Source: Acidobacteriaceae bacterium | Lineage (GTDB): Bacteria; Acidobacteriota; Terriglobia; Terriglobales; Acidobacteriaceae | NCBI GenBank assembly: GCA_030041435.1 | Contig: JASHNW010000115.1 | Location: 102,921-166,920, forward strand | Reading direction: 5' to 3' | DNA: 64,000 bases | Part shown: in pieces, positions 1-8,739 of the stretch | How positions within the stretch are numbered: the first letter of the stretch is position 1 | Layout of the letters: each line of letters opens with the position of its first letter | Made by a program: the position numbers and the translations under genes | Notes under the pieces: model-generated | Seen by the model: only the letters and a program-made list of their open reading frames with translations | Told to the model about the DNA's origin: nothing | Database searches by the model: none

Positions 1-443
1 GCATCGAGGCCAGCGGCTGGCGTCTCGTTTATACCGATGAGCCCTCGCGATACCAGAGTGCGATCGAGAACGTGGGCGAGGGTGAACTGGAGATGCATGG
101 TGTCAACGCAATGTTCTCGGTGGGCTTGTTCCTCGATGGCCAGGGCAAGGTCGAGGACGTGTTATGGAACGGACCGGCCTTCAAAGCCGGGCTCGCACCG
201 GGCATGGAGCTGGTGGCCATCGACGGCCGCCCATACAGCGCCAGCGTGTTGAGAAGCGAGATCGCCCAGGCACAGAAGAGCAGGAAACCATTGCAGATCA
301 TGGCGAACGACGACGGCCTCACCGAGCTTTACACGGTCTACTACGACGGTGGACTGAAATATCCCCATCTTGTCCGAGTACCGGGCACGACCGATTCCCT
401 GCAGCAGATCCTTGCACCAAAGCCGCTGGACAATGGCTCGTAA
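1..443 (+). CDS. M61-family glycyl aminopeptidase, C-terminal fragment (PDZ region)
   Basis: The reading frame is open from the window edge, with the first full codon at position 3 and the stop at 441-443. Only the last ~147 residues are present, so the catalytic part lies upstream of the window. The fragment aligns by eye with the C-terminus of the complete M61 peptidase at 17277-19193: both have a VYTD-type strand, a GLFL/GLNA strand, the PDZ-like motif (V)EDVL followed by GPAFKAGLAPGMELVAIDG, and a C-terminal YxDGxxxPHLxRVxGT motif. The PDZ domain in this family is thought to position substrate or protein partners. Product is probably exported like its paralogue, but the signal peptide is not in view. 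Confidence 0.8.
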   Translation, partial: IEASGWRLVYTDEPSRYQSAIENVGEGELEMHGVNAMFSVGLFLDGQGKVEDVLWNGPAFKAGLAPGMELVAIDGRPYSASVLRSEIAQAQKSRKPLQIMANDDGLTELYTVYYDGGLKYPHLVRVPGTTDSLQQILAPKPLDNGS

Positions 444-900
444 AGCTGCCGGGGTGCGATTGGCGCGAACTTCTCTTCAGCTGCCGGCCGATCGCGACGA
501 GCAAGCAGGCAGCGATCTCCGGCAATGACGCGCATCCACAGAACCGGCCTCATATCCTCGCTCAGGATTCTGACGCCGGTATCGAGAGCACTTCGACCGC
601 CTGCCCAGGCCATGGATTACCTTCCATCACGGGCTGAGTTTCATCTGCTCGACTTCATCGACGGGTTCGCAGATTGCCGGGAAGCTTGACTCGCGGAGAC
701 ACGAGAAGCATCGCAAGCCTGGTTTTTGCCAGGATCGCGCCGGGCGAACTCCGCGGTCTCCGGCTGACGCGTGGCGACCGCGTCAGCCGGATTCGGAAGT
801 CAGAATAAGGCTCTCCCGCTTCCCTTCCGGGCAACGAACCTTCATCGTCGCGTGTTCCCCGCGCGTCGCACGCGAAAGCAAATGCCGCCTCGTCTCGATC
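444..900. other. Intergenic region between convergent genes
   Basis: No credible gene seen. Short reading frames here lack a ribosome binding site or recognisable motif. The only clear structure is the inverted repeat at 759-791. Confidence 0.5.
759..791. terminator. 13-bp perfect inverted repeat downstream of gdhA
   Basis: Arms at 759-771 and 779-791 are perfect reverse complements (TCCGGCTGACGCG and its complement) around a 7-nt loop. The repeat lies ~110 bp beyond the gdhA stop and ~315 bp beyond the M61 stop, between convergent genes. Very stable, but neither side carries a clear T-tract, so it is either a U-less terminator or mRNA-end-protecting hairpin, or an unrelated repeat. Confidence 0.5.
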
Positions 901-2160
901 CTACGGATAAATGCCGCGGATCTGCACCGCGTCGGCCACGCGTCCGATCCCCAGCATGTTCGCGGCAATGCGCATCGGGACCTTCCGCTCGGTACGGATC
1001 TTCAGCACATCACGGAAAGCCGTCTTCATCACGCGTTCCAGGCGGTCGTATACGTCCTGCGCCTCCCAGAACAAGTGCTGCTCGTCCTGCACCCACTCAA
1101 AATACGAGACCGTCACGCCGCCTGCATTGCAAAGAATATCCGGGATCACAAAGGCTCCCCGGCTCTCCAGAATGCGATCGGCTGCGGGCGTGAGCGGACC
1201 GTTCGCCGCTTCGGCGACGATCTTCGCCCGCACTGCGCCGGCATTGTCTGCGTGGACGGCATTCTCCAGCGCGGCCGGCACCAGAATGTCGCATTTGAGC
1301 GCCAGCAATTCGCTGGGATCGATCGGCTCGCTTTCCGGAAATTTTTCCACATGGCCGGTCAGGAGTTTCATGTGGATCAGCTCCGGAATATTCAGCCCGT
1401 TCCGGTTGTAGATGCAGCTGGTCGAATCGGATACCGCGACGATTTTGGCTCCCGCCTCGTGCAGCAACTGCGCTGCAATGGAACCGGCATTACCGAAGCC
1501 CTGTACCGCGACCGTGGCGCCCCGCAGCGTCATGCCCAGATGCTCGCAGGCGCACTGGATGGTGTAGAAGACTCCGCGTCCGGTTGCTTCATTCCGTCCC
1601 AGCGAACCGCCCAGGCTGATGGGCTTGCCCGTGACCACTCCCGGAATCGGATACCCCTTGGTCATGCTGTAGGTATCCATAATCCACGCCATGGTCTGCG
1701 GGTTGGTGTACACGTCCGGCGCGGGAATGTCCTGCTCCGGGCCAATCAGCGGCAGAATCGCGCTGGTGTAGCGCCGCGTCATCCGTTCCAGTTCGCCCTG
1801 CGACATGTGCTTCGGATCGCAGGTCACGCCGCCTTTCGCGCCACCGAAGGGAATGTTGACCACGGCGCATTTCCACGTCATCCAGGTGGCCAGCGCTTTC
1901 ACTTCGTCGAGCGTAACCTGCGGATGGTAGCGGATGCCGCCCTTCGCCGGTCCGCGCACCGAGCTGTGCTGCACCCGGTAAGCCTCGAAACGGTGAATAT
2001 GCCCGTCATCCATGCGCACCGGCACGGTGACCGTCAGGATGCGCTCGGGATATTTGATCATCTCCCGAATATCCTGGCTGAGATCGAGAGCATCCGCTGC
2101 CGTGTCGAAGTTCTCCAGGGCAAGCGTATAAGCATTGTCTTTCACTGCTGTCGTCAGCAT
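901..2160 (-). CDS. gdhA: Glu/Leu/Phe/Val dehydrogenase (glutamate dehydrogenase family)
   Basis: A 419-residue NAD(P)-dependent amino-acid dehydrogenase of usual hexameric-GDH length. It interconverts glutamate with 2-oxoglutarate and ammonia in the cytoplasm. Visible: the substrate segment PAKGGIRYHP (residues 71-80), the catalytic-lysine segment PFGGAKGG (~104-111), and a Rossmann motif QGFGNAGS (~220-227). A strong Shine-Dalgarno (AAGGAGG, 7 nt upstream) fixes the start at 2160. It is the last gene of the six-gene operon running down from 7354 and follows ilvE by 44 bp. In context it probably recycles the glutamate formed by the aminotransferase to 2-oxoglutarate, allowing net deamination of branched-chain amino acids. 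Direct use of Leu/Val cannot be excluded. Confidence 0.93.
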   Translation of the reverse strand: MLTTAVKDNAYTLALENFDTAADALDLSQDIREMIKYPERILTVTVPVRMDDGHIHRFEAYRVQHSSVRGPAKGGIRYHPQVTLDEVKALATWMTWKCAVVNIPFGGAKGGVTCDPKHMSQGELERMTRRYTSAILPLIGPEQDIPAPDVYTNPQTMAWIMDTYSMTKGYPIPGVVTGKPISLGGSLGRNEATGRGVFYTIQCACEHLGMTLRGATVAVQGFGNAGSIAAQLLHEAGAKIVAVSDSTSCIYNRNGLNIPELIHMKLLTGHVEKFPESEPIDPSELLALKCDILVPAALENAVHADNAGAVRAKIVAEAANGPLTPAADRILESRGAFVIPDILCNAGGVTVSYFEWVQDEQHLFWEAQDVYDRLERVMKTAFRDVLKIRTERKVPMRIAANMLGIGRVADAVQIRGIYP

Positions 2161-2204
2161 CTTTCATCCTCCTTCTGTGAACAGGACCGTCCCGGCCACG
2201 CATC

Positions 2205-3200
2205 TTACACCGGCATTGCCTCCACCGTCTCCGCCGGCAAATCCGCGGGCGCTTCGGGTTCCTGCCGTACGGGGCACACCGGAACCACCCATTTCCGGCA
2301 GGCCCGCAAACGTCCGCGCGACGCGTCGAAATACAACTGGCGTATCTCGCGCGTCACCACGCCAATTGCTCCCTCTTTCACCGGCCGATGATCCACCCGC
2401 ACCACCGGCGCAATGCCCACTGCTGTTCCGGTAAGGAACAGCTCATCGCATTCATACAGCTCGCTGCGGTCGATCGCGCGCTCCACAACGTCCAGTCCCA
2501 GCTCCCGCTTCGCCAGCTCGATCACGGAGTCGCGTGTGATCCCTTCCAGCACGTTTTCCGTTACTGCGGGCGTAATCAGCCTTCCCTTTCTCACCATGAA
2601 GAGATTGCAGGTTGCGCCCTCGGCAACATGACCGTTTTCGTTCAGTAAAATCGCCTCGTCAAACCCATTGCGCCGCGCATCGTCGCTGGCCAGCGCGCTG
2701 TTCACGTAGGCGCCGCATATCTTAGCCCGCGCCGGAATCGCATTGTCCTGGATCCGCCGCCACGAGCTCACCCCCGCGTGCAGCCCATCCTCGCTGTTCA
2801 GGTAATCGCCAAAGGGCAGCGCCACTACCGCAAAGGCATCCTGCTCGTCCGTGCTCACGCCCACACGTTCCGCGCACTTGAAGGCAAGCGGCCGCACATA
2901 AATGCTGGTTCGAAATTCATTGCGACGGAGCAGTTCCACCGTGATCGCGCACAGTTCCTCGGGCGACGCCGGCACATCGATGCGCAGAATTCCGCAGTTC
3001 TGCTTCCATCTCTGGAAGTGCTCGAGCGGCCGCATCAGGAACAGCTCGTTTCCCGCGTCGTCCCAGTACGCCCGAATCCCCTCGAAGACGCCGGTTCCAT
3101 AATGCAGCGCATGGGTCAGGATCCCGACGCGCGCCTCGCGCAGCGGGACGTATTGTCCGCCGAAATACACAATCAGATTTGGATCCGCCTCACTCGGCAT
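2205..3200 (-). CDS. ilvE: Branched-chain amino acid aminotransferase
   Basis: A 331-residue fold-type IV PLP aminotransferase exchanging the amino group between Leu/Ile/Val and 2-oxoglutarate. The PLP lysine lies in ARAKICGAYVNS (~K160) and the cofactor-binding glutamate in EGATCNLF (~193-200). The N-terminal LTHALHYGTGVFEGIRAY is typical of IlvE. The ATG at 3200 has GAGGAGAGG upstream, and the gene overlaps the end of the upstream oxidoreductase gene by 11 bp, so the two are translationally coupled. Position in a catabolic-looking operon (oxidoreductase, CoA-transferase, GDH) suggests degradation rather than, or as well as, biosynthesis. The C-terminal ~35 residues (after FDASRGRLRA) are a Pro/Glu-rich extension beyond the usual end. 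Confidence 0.93.
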   Translation of the reverse strand: MPSEADPNLIVYFGGQYVPLREARVGILTHALHYGTGVFEGIRAYWDDAGNELFLMRPLEHFQRWKQNCGILRIDVPASPEELCAITVELLRRNEFRTSIYVRPLAFKCAERVGVSTDEQDAFAVVALPFGDYLNSEDGLHAGVSSWRRIQDNAIPARAKICGAYVNSALASDDARRNGFDEAILLNENGHVAEGATCNLFMVRKGRLITPAVTENVLEGITRDSVIELAKRELGLDVVERAIDRSELYECDELFLTGTAVGIAPVVRVDHRPVKEGAIGVVTREIRQLYFDASRGRLRACRKWVVPVCPVRQEPEAPADLPAETVEAMPV

Positions 3201-4659
3201 GGCACACCTCTCCTCGCCACTCGCGCAGCACTTCCCGTCCGCGCGTCAGCGCCCGCGCGTCCAGATCCAGCCATCGCGGGCTCTTCACTAACCGCCCCAG
3301 CGCATGATCGACACTCGCCTCGGGCAGCACCTGCGCAATCTCCAGCACCGCGCCCAGCGCCACCATGTTCGCCGCCCGTGCGTCACCCAGCTCATCGGCT
3401 AAGTGCGTAAACGACCGGGCCACAATATGCACATCGCGCCGCTCGCATTCCGGCGGAACATCGTCTCCGTTGTAGAGAACCCACCCGCCCCGCCGCACAC
3501 TCGATCCAAACTTATGCAACGACGGCTCATTCATCGCCACCAGCACATGCGGATGCCCCACCAGCGGCGAATCGATCGGCTCCCGCGCCAGCCGGACATG
3601 ACAATTGGAGGTTCCCGACCGCATCTCCGGCCCGTACGACGGCAGCCAGCTCACCTCCAGCCCGGCATCCAGCCCCGCTTCGGCCATCATCTCGCCCAGC
3701 AGCAGCACGCCCTGCCCGCCAAACCCGGCGATCCGTACCTGCCAGTCGATCTCAGCCGTCGCGGCACCCTCTCCTGCGAAGGCCGCCGGCGTTTCCTTCG
3801 CCGCCACGCCCAGCATCGCCGGAACCTTCTCCAGCGAAATCGCCGGCCCCGGCGCCGGGCGCGCCTCCGCCGTCTGCGTCCGGTCGCGATACACCCGAGG
3901 CACAAACGTCTTCTCCATCACATCGTGGATCCAGCGCTGCGCCTCGACCGCCGACATCTTCCAAATCGTCGGGCACGGCGACAGCACCTCCACCAGGGAG
4001 AAGCCCAGCCCGTTCACCTGGTTCTCGATCGCTTTCCGCACCGCGCGCGCGGCCTGCGCCACCTGTTTGTTGTTGCCCAGCGCCACGCGCTCCAGGTACA
4101 CCGGCGCCTCCAGCGTTGCCAGCAGTTCGCATATGTGCAGCGGATACCCCTCCGCCGGCGTTCGCCCGCCTGGACTGGTCGTGCTAGCCTGGCCCATCAG
4201 CGTCGTGGGGGCCATCTGTCCGCCGGTCATGCTATAGATTGCGTTGTTGACAAAGATCACGCTGATGTTTTCGCCGCGATTCGCCGCGTGCAGGATCTCC
4301 GCCGACCCGATCGCCGCCAGATCGCCATCGCCCTGATAGCTGATCACGATGCTCTCCGGACGCGTGCGTTTCACCGCCGTCGCCACCGCCGGCGCGCGCC
4401 CGTGCGCCGCCTGCACATTGCCCACGTCGAAGTAGTAGTAGGCAAACACCGAGCACCCGACCGGACTGATCAGAATCGTCCTGTCCTGAATGCCCAGTTC
4501 GTCGATGGCCTGCGCCACCATCTTGTGCACCATGCCGTGCCCGCACCCCGGACAATAGTGCGTCTGGTGCTGCAATTCCTCTTTGCGTTCGTAGGTTGGG
4601 TAAAAAGCCCGGGCCTTGCTGTGCGCAACGATGTAATCGAGATCCGTTTGGTCAGACAT
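3190..4659 (-). CDS. vorA: 2-oxoacid:ferredoxin oxidoreductase, fused beta (TPP) and gamma subunits
   Basis: 489 residues joining two domains usually encoded separately. The N-terminal half is the thiamine-pyrophosphate subunit: CPGCGHG (36-42) and the TPP/Mg motif from [13 protein letters not shown] to VNNAIYS (~110-142). After a Pro/Ala/Glu-rich linker (~295-325), the C-terminal half is a gamma domain beginning [16 protein letters not shown], with the [14 protein letters not shown] motif. The complex oxidatively decarboxylates 2-oxoacids to acyl-CoA and reduces ferredoxin. The ATG at 4659 ([10 protein letters not shown]) is chosen because it overlaps the vorB stop by 8 bp and matches the family N-terminus; the frame stays open further upstream. 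VorA-type substrate choice (branched-chain oxoacids) is inferred from the neighbours; 2-oxoglutarate is the main alternative. Confidence 0.9.
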   Translation of the reverse strand: MSDQTDLDYIVAHSKARAFYPTYERKEELQHQTHYCPGCGHGMVHKMVAQAIDELGIQDRTILISPVGCSVFAYYYFDVGNVQAAHGRAPAVATAVKRTRPESIVISYQGDGDLAAIGSAEILHAANRGENISVIFVNNAIYSMTGGQMAPTTLMGQASTTSPGGRTPAEGYPLHICELLATLEAPVYLERVALGNNKQVAQAARAVRKAIENQVNGLGFSLVEVLSPCPTIWKMSAVEAQRWIHDVMEKTFVPRVYRDRTQTAEARPAPGPAISLEKVPAMLGVAAKETPAAFAGEGAATAEIDWQVRIAGFGGQGVLLLGEMMAEAGLDAGLEVSWLPSYGPEMRSGTSNCHVRLAREPIDSPLVGHPHVLVAMNEPSLHKFGSSVRRGGWVLYNGDDVPPECERRDVHIVARSFTHLADELGDARAANMVALGAVLEIAQVLPEASVDHALGRLVKSPRWLDLDARALTRGREVLREWRGEVCHAE

Positions 4660-5746
4660 GGGCGATCTGCTCCGTTTCCGGTTCGCCTGCGCCGGCGCCG
4701 CCATGGGCCAGCTCCCGCACCCGCTCCAGCACCTCGTTGTGCGTCGGAACATTCCCGCCTACCCGGCTCAGGAACTCCACGCCCCGCGCCCCGTTCAGCG
4801 CCAGCCGCACGTCTTCCAGCAACTGGCCCGTACTCATCTCCACCACCAGAAATACCCGCGCCTGCCACGCGGCGCGATCAAAGGCCACGTTCGGGAACGG
4901 GAACAGCGTGATTGGCCGCAGCAACCCCACGCGGAGCCCCTCCGCGCGCGCCTCTGCCGCCACAGCCTTCAGGATGCGCGCCACGATCCCGTACCCCACC
5001 AGGACCACGTCGGCATCCTCGGTGCGCCATTCCTCAGCCCGTGCCTCGCGCCGCTCCGCGACCAGGTACTTGGCCTCCAGCTGCCGGACGTGCGCCTCCA
5101 GCTTGTCCGTCTCGAGATAAATCGACGAGATCAGATTCCGGCGCGTCTCCGCCGTCCCCGCCACCGCCCACGGCGGCAGTTGTGGCGGCGTTGCGCGCTG
5201 CGGAAATTCCACCGGCTCCATCATCTGTCCGATAAACCCGTCTGCCATCAGGACCACCGGATTTCTGTACCGGTCCGCCAGGTCGAACGCCAGCGCCGTC
5301 AGATCCGCCATCTCCTGTACCGAGTGCGGAGCCAGCACCAGCGTCCGGTAATTCCCGTGACCTCCGCCCTTCACCACCTGGTGGTAGTCGCTCTGTTCCG
5401 AAGCGATATTGCCCAGTCCCGGCCCGCCTCGCGTGATGTCGGCAATCACGCAGGGCAGTTCGGCGCCAGCCATGTAGCTGATCCCCTCCTGCATCAGGCT
5501 GATGCCTGGCCCGCTCGACGCCGTCATCGCGCGCACGCCCGCCGCTGCCGCGCCGTACAGCATGTTGATCGCCGCCACTTCGCTTTCCGCCTGCAGAAAG
5601 ACACCGCCCGCCTGCGGCAGATAGACCGCTGCCGCCTCGGTGATCTCGCTGGCCGGCGTAATGGGATACCCATAGAACCCCCGGCAGCCCGCCAGCACGG
5701 CGCTCTTCACAATCGCTTCGTTGCCCTTCATCAGCAGCCGGCTCAT
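4652..5746 (-). CDS. vorB: 2-oxoacid:ferredoxin oxidoreductase alpha subunit, VorB type
   Basis: 364 residues, the usual length for VorB/KorA alpha subunits. The start [20 protein letters not shown] then GYPITPASE is the signature N-terminus of 3-methyl-2-oxobutanoate dehydrogenase subunit VorB; the YPITP motif contacts the TPP site. [18 protein letters not shown] and [11 protein letters not shown] follow, then the C-terminal transketolase-like domain ([21 protein letters not shown]). The ATG at 5746 forms an ATGA overlap with the stop of the upstream ferredoxin-subunit gene, and the 3' end overlaps the beta-gamma gene by 8 bp. Alpha, beta-gamma and delta subunits are therefore co-translated. 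Confidence 0.92.
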   Translation of the reverse strand: MSRLLMKGNEAIVKSAVLAGCRGFYGYPITPASEITEAAAVYLPQAGGVFLQAESEVAAINMLYGAAAAGVRAMTASSGPGISLMQEGISYMAGAELPCVIADITRGGPGLGNIASEQSDYHQVVKGGGHGNYRTLVLAPHSVQEMADLTALAFDLADRYRNPVVLMADGFIGQMMEPVEFPQRATPPQLPPWAVAGTAETRRNLISSIYLETDKLEAHVRQLEAKYLVAERREARAEEWRTEDADVVLVGYGIVARILKAVAAEARAEGLRVGLLRPITLFPFPNVAFDRAAWQARVFLVVEMSTGQLLEDVRLALNGARGVEFLSRVGGNVPTHNEVLERVRELAHGGAGAGEPETEQIAHV

Positions 5747-6009
5747 ACACTGGCTCCTTCCGCCGCGCCAGCCGGGCGACGCTTCAGGCGCAGCACCGTA
5801 ATCGCTCCCGGCTCCGGACACACCAGAAAGCAGATTCCGCAACCCGTGCAGCCTGCGCCCGCATATTCTGCCGTCCGATAGCCGTAGTGATTCAGCCGCT
5901 CGCTCAGCGCAATCACCTTTGGCGGACACGCCTCGACGCACAGACCGCAGCCCTTGCACTCATCGGTGTCGACCTGCAGCCGACCTCCGTCACGCCTGCC
6001 GTCTGCCAT
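5743..6009 (-). CDS. 4Fe-4S ferredoxin-type delta subunit of the 2-oxoacid oxidoreductase
   Basis: A small 88-residue protein with two CxxCxxCxxxCP clusters, [12 protein letters not shown] (18-29) and [12 protein letters not shown] (54-65), enough for two [4Fe-4S] centres. It carries electrons from the TPP site of the oxidoreductase to free ferredoxin. It starts at the ATG at 6009 ([10 protein letters not shown]), 22 bp after the CoA-transferase gene, and overlaps vorB by 4 bp. The linker between clusters ([14 protein letters not shown]) is typical of delta subunits of Vor/Kor enzymes. Confidence 0.92.
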   Translation of the reverse strand: MADGRRDGGRLQVDTDECKGCGLCVEACPPKVIALSERLNHYGYRTAEYAGAGCTGCGICFLVCPEPGAITVLRLKRRPAGAAEGASV

Positions 6010-6031
6010 GCATCCCCCCTCGTCCGGCCTC

Positions 6032-7354
6032 CTACGCCAACACGGCCGCCCGCTTGTTCTCGAGGTAATGCGACCGCATCGCGAAATCCTCGAGCTCGCC
6101 CTGAAACTGCGGATCGGCGATCGCAATCAGCGCCTGCGCACGTTCCCGCAGCGTCTTCCCGTGCAGGTACGCGATCCCGTGCTCCGTCACCACATAATGC
6201 ACATCCGCGCGCGAGGTCACCACGCCCGCGCCAGGCTCCAGCATCGGCACAATGCGCGAGACCGCGCCGCTCACCGCGGTCGACGGCAACGCGATAATCG
6301 GGACCCCGCCCCGCGAGCGCGCCGCTCCCCGAATGAAGTCCAGCTGCCCGCCAAATCCGCTGTAGGGCTTTGTCCCCAGCGAGTCTGAGCACACCTGTCC
6401 CGTCAGGTCCACCTGCAGCGCGGAGTTGATCGCCACCATGCGGTCGTTCTGCGCCACCACGAACGGATCGTTGGTGTAACTAATCAGCCGGAATTCAAAA
6501 CTGGCGTTCTCGTGGATAAACTCGAACAACCGGCGCGTCCCCAGAACAAATGCCAGCACGGCTTTCCGCCGGTGCAGCGACTTCCGCTCCCCGTTGATCA
6601 CGCCCGACTCAATCAAATCGATGACCCCGTCCGGGCACATCTCGCTGTGAATTCCCAGGTCGCGTTTATCCTCTAGGCACTGCAGCACCGCCTCGGAAAT
6701 TCCCCCGATCCCCGTCTGCAGCGTTGCGCCATCCGGAATCAGCGAGGCTACATGGCGCGCCACCCTCATATGCAGTTCTGTAAAGGACTCCGTATTCAGT
6801 TCCAGCAGCGGGCGCGACGTCTCCACCATTGCCGAAATGCGGCTCATGTGGATGAATGTGTCTCCATGCGTACGCGGCATCTGGTCGTTAACCTCGGCGA
6901 TCACCATTTTGGCGCAGCGCACCGCCGTCAGCGTGCAGTCCACCGTTGTTCCCAGGCTTACATATCCGTGCGCATCGGGCGGAGAAACCTGCATCAGCAC
7001 CACGTCCAGAGGCATGGCGCCGCTCTCCATGAGGCCTTCGATCTCGCTGAGGAAGATCGGCGTGTAGTCGGCGCGTCCGGCGACGACAGCTTCCCGGACA
7101 TTCGCGCCGAGAAACAATCCGCGATGGCGAAAATGTCCCTCGTACTCCGGTTTGGTATAGTCTGCGCTGCCCAAAGTCATCATGTGGATGATCTCCACAT
7201 CCCGCAGCTCAGCGGCCCGTGCCACCAAGGCATTCACCAGGATCGAAGGCGTGCCGCAACCCGACTGGATCCAGACCCGATCGCCCGAGCGTACTGCCTC
7301 CAGCGCCTGCGCCGCGCTCATGCGTGCGGCTCGATGCCCGTTGTTCATGCTCAT
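6032..7354 (-). CDS. Acetyl-CoA hydrolase/transferase family (4-hydroxybutyrate CoA-transferase-like)
   Basis: 440 residues, normal for the Cat1/AbfT-like CoA-transferases that move CoA between an acyl-CoA and a free acid. The N-terminal domain has [14 protein letters not shown]; the C-terminal domain has [14 protein letters not shown] (active-site Glu region), [17 protein letters not shown], and the terminal [21 protein letters not shown] signature. The start at 7354 is set by GGAGG 6 nt upstream; MNNG two codons later is an alternative. First gene of the operon. With the Vor enzyme it could release isobutyrate/isovalerate-type acids while conserving the CoA thioester on another acid. Substrate is inferred from context only. 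Confidence 0.85.
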   Translation of the reverse strand: MSMNNGHRAARMSAAQALEAVRSGDRVWIQSGCGTPSILVNALVARAAELRDVEIIHMMTLGSADYTKPEYEGHFRHRGLFLGANVREAVVAGRADYTPIFLSEIEGLMESGAMPLDVVLMQVSPPDAHGYVSLGTTVDCTLTAVRCAKMVIAEVNDQMPRTHGDTFIHMSRISAMVETSRPLLELNTESFTELHMRVARHVASLIPDGATLQTGIGGISEAVLQCLEDKRDLGIHSEMCPDGVIDLIESGVINGERKSLHRRKAVLAFVLGTRRLFEFIHENASFEFRLISYTNDPFVVAQNDRMVAINSALQVDLTGQVCSDSLGTKPYSGFGGQLDFIRGAARSRGGVPIIALPSTAVSGAVSRIVPMLEPGAGVVTSRADVHYVVTEHGIAYLHGKTLRERAQALIAIADPQFQGELEDFAMRSHYLENKRAAVLA

Positions 7355-7868
7355 GCAATTCCTCCGCGCGCTGCCCGCATTGCCATGCACACCGCATTGG
7401 TTTTGCCCCACCTGCTCCACGCGGAAAGTGTCCCCGCATTGCCTGTTCCCACCTTCATCCCTGATCGCCGCATCTTGCTTTCACCAAAACGACCTAAGCT
7501 ACGCCTCGCAGGCATCCCGGCGATGTGACAGCTGTCACGGTCTTTGAAGCCCAGTTCCAAAGTGAGTCAACCGGCAATCGTTCGACATTTCCGGTTCGGG
7601 ACGTGGAAGTAGCCTGGCCGTACGGACGCTGTCCAAACTGCTGGCGTGTTTTTCCTGGGCGGGGCGAAAACGCCGTGTGCGGCCGCGGGTTGGCCGGCTC
7701 CGCCGGGGCAGCCCTGTCTCTGCTTCCTTCGAGCTGCGCGCTTTAGAATGAATCGGTTGCGGTTTTGGGCTGGAAACGTCATGGGCGGGAGACCGCCGAA
7801 CTGGCGTTGCGATGGGATGTGGGAAGGGCCTCTGATGGTCAGGACTGTGCCTGATCCGGCTGCCGCGC
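7355..7868. other. Upstream region of the branched-chain amino acid operon
   Basis: About 510 bp without a credible gene. It carries the operator-like palindrome at 7525-7538, ~170 bp before the CoA-transferase start. An imperfect GGCG/CGCC hairpin with flanking T/A runs near 7640-7675 may be a terminator or chance. Confidence 0.4.
7525..7538. promoter_or_regulatory. 14-bp perfect palindrome, probable operator
   Basis: GTGACAGCTGTCAC is self-complementary and sits upstream of the CoA-transferase/Vor/ilvE/gdhA operon. Read as TGTGA-N6-TCACG it resembles a CRP/FNR-family half-site pair; read as TGACAG-CTGTCA it also resembles other dimeric regulator sites. The regulator is not identifiable here. 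Confidence 0.45.
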
Positions 7869-8666
7869 CTAAATTCGCACTGTGGGCAATGCCGCAACCT
7901 GCGCCGGCGGAATCAGCCGCGATACCGGAGCGACGGACTCGGGGGCGCACTCCTGCAGAGTGAAATCCGCCACCAGCGGCAGATGATCCGATGCGACCAG
8001 CGCAGTGGGGCTGCGGTGCGTGGTCAGGTGGTCGAGCCGCAGGCTTCGATCGAAATAAATATGGTCGAGTCGCAGCAGCGGCAGAACCCCTGGATACGTG
8101 TGAGAGCGGCGCACCGGCAGGTGGCTGTGGGCGCTCGCGAAATGCGTATTGAACAGCCGCGACGCCGAACCGCGCGTCCACTCGTTGAAGTCGCCGAGAA
8201 CAATCTTCGAGCCGGCCAGCTCTCCGTCGCTGAACAACTGCCGGCGAAACAGCTCGCGCGCCTGGGCTCGCCGTTCGAACATCGCCGTTCCCAGATGCAC
8301 GTTGAAGAGGTGCAGCAACGCGCCGGAGCTCAGATGAATGTCTGTCTGCAGGCACCCCCGGCGCTCACGGCCTGGTATGGAGATGTCGTGATTATGGGCA
8401 CGATGGATGGGGAAACGGGAAAGCAGAACGTTGCCGTAGGCGCCTCCGCTGTGCCGGCGGTTCTCGCCGACCTCGGCATGGAATCCTAGTTTCTCGGCAA
8501 GGTAGCGCGCCTGGTGGCCGCCGGTTCCTGTGCCTTCCCCGCAAACCACTTCCTGCAAAGCGATAAAATCCGAATCGATTTCGCGCAGAACGCGGAGGAT
8601 GCGATCGGGACGAACGCGGCCGTCCATCCCCCGGCATTTGTGGACGTTGTACGTGACCACACGCAC
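7869..8666 (-). CDS. Endonuclease/exonuclease/phosphatase (EEP) family protein
   Basis: 265 residues of the DNase I-like EEP fold. Metal and phosphate ligands are visible: TYNVHKC (N-terminus), ALQEV, FNVHLG, VLGDFNEW and the terminal SDHLPLVADF. The gene starts with GTG at 8666 (MRVVTYNVHK) with no good Shine-Dalgarno. It is followed upstream by a phospholipase D-like gene on the same strand; EEP plus PLD/cardiolipin synthase neighbours are common in bacteria, so a role in phospholipid or phosphodiester turnover is plausible. No signal peptide. The C-terminal ~25 residues after the last motif are unconserved tail. Confidence 0.85.
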   Translation of the reverse strand: MRVVTYNVHKCRGMDGRVRPDRILRVLREIDSDFIALQEVVCGEGTGTGGHQARYLAEKLGFHAEVGENRRHSGGAYGNVLLSRFPIHRAHNHDISIPGRERRGCLQTDIHLSSGALLHLFNVHLGTAMFERRAQARELFRRQLFSDGELAGSKIVLGDFNEWTRGSASRLFNTHFASAHSHLPVRRSHTYPGVLPLLRLDHIYFDRSLRLDHLTTHRSPTALVASDHLPLVADFTLQECAPESVAPVSRLIPPAQVAALPTVRI

Positions 8667-8739
8667 ACGGCTGGAATTGTCTGGTTGATTCGCCCTGGAG
8701 TGAGACGCCTGGATGAGATACCGCCGCTGACTCCTTCTA

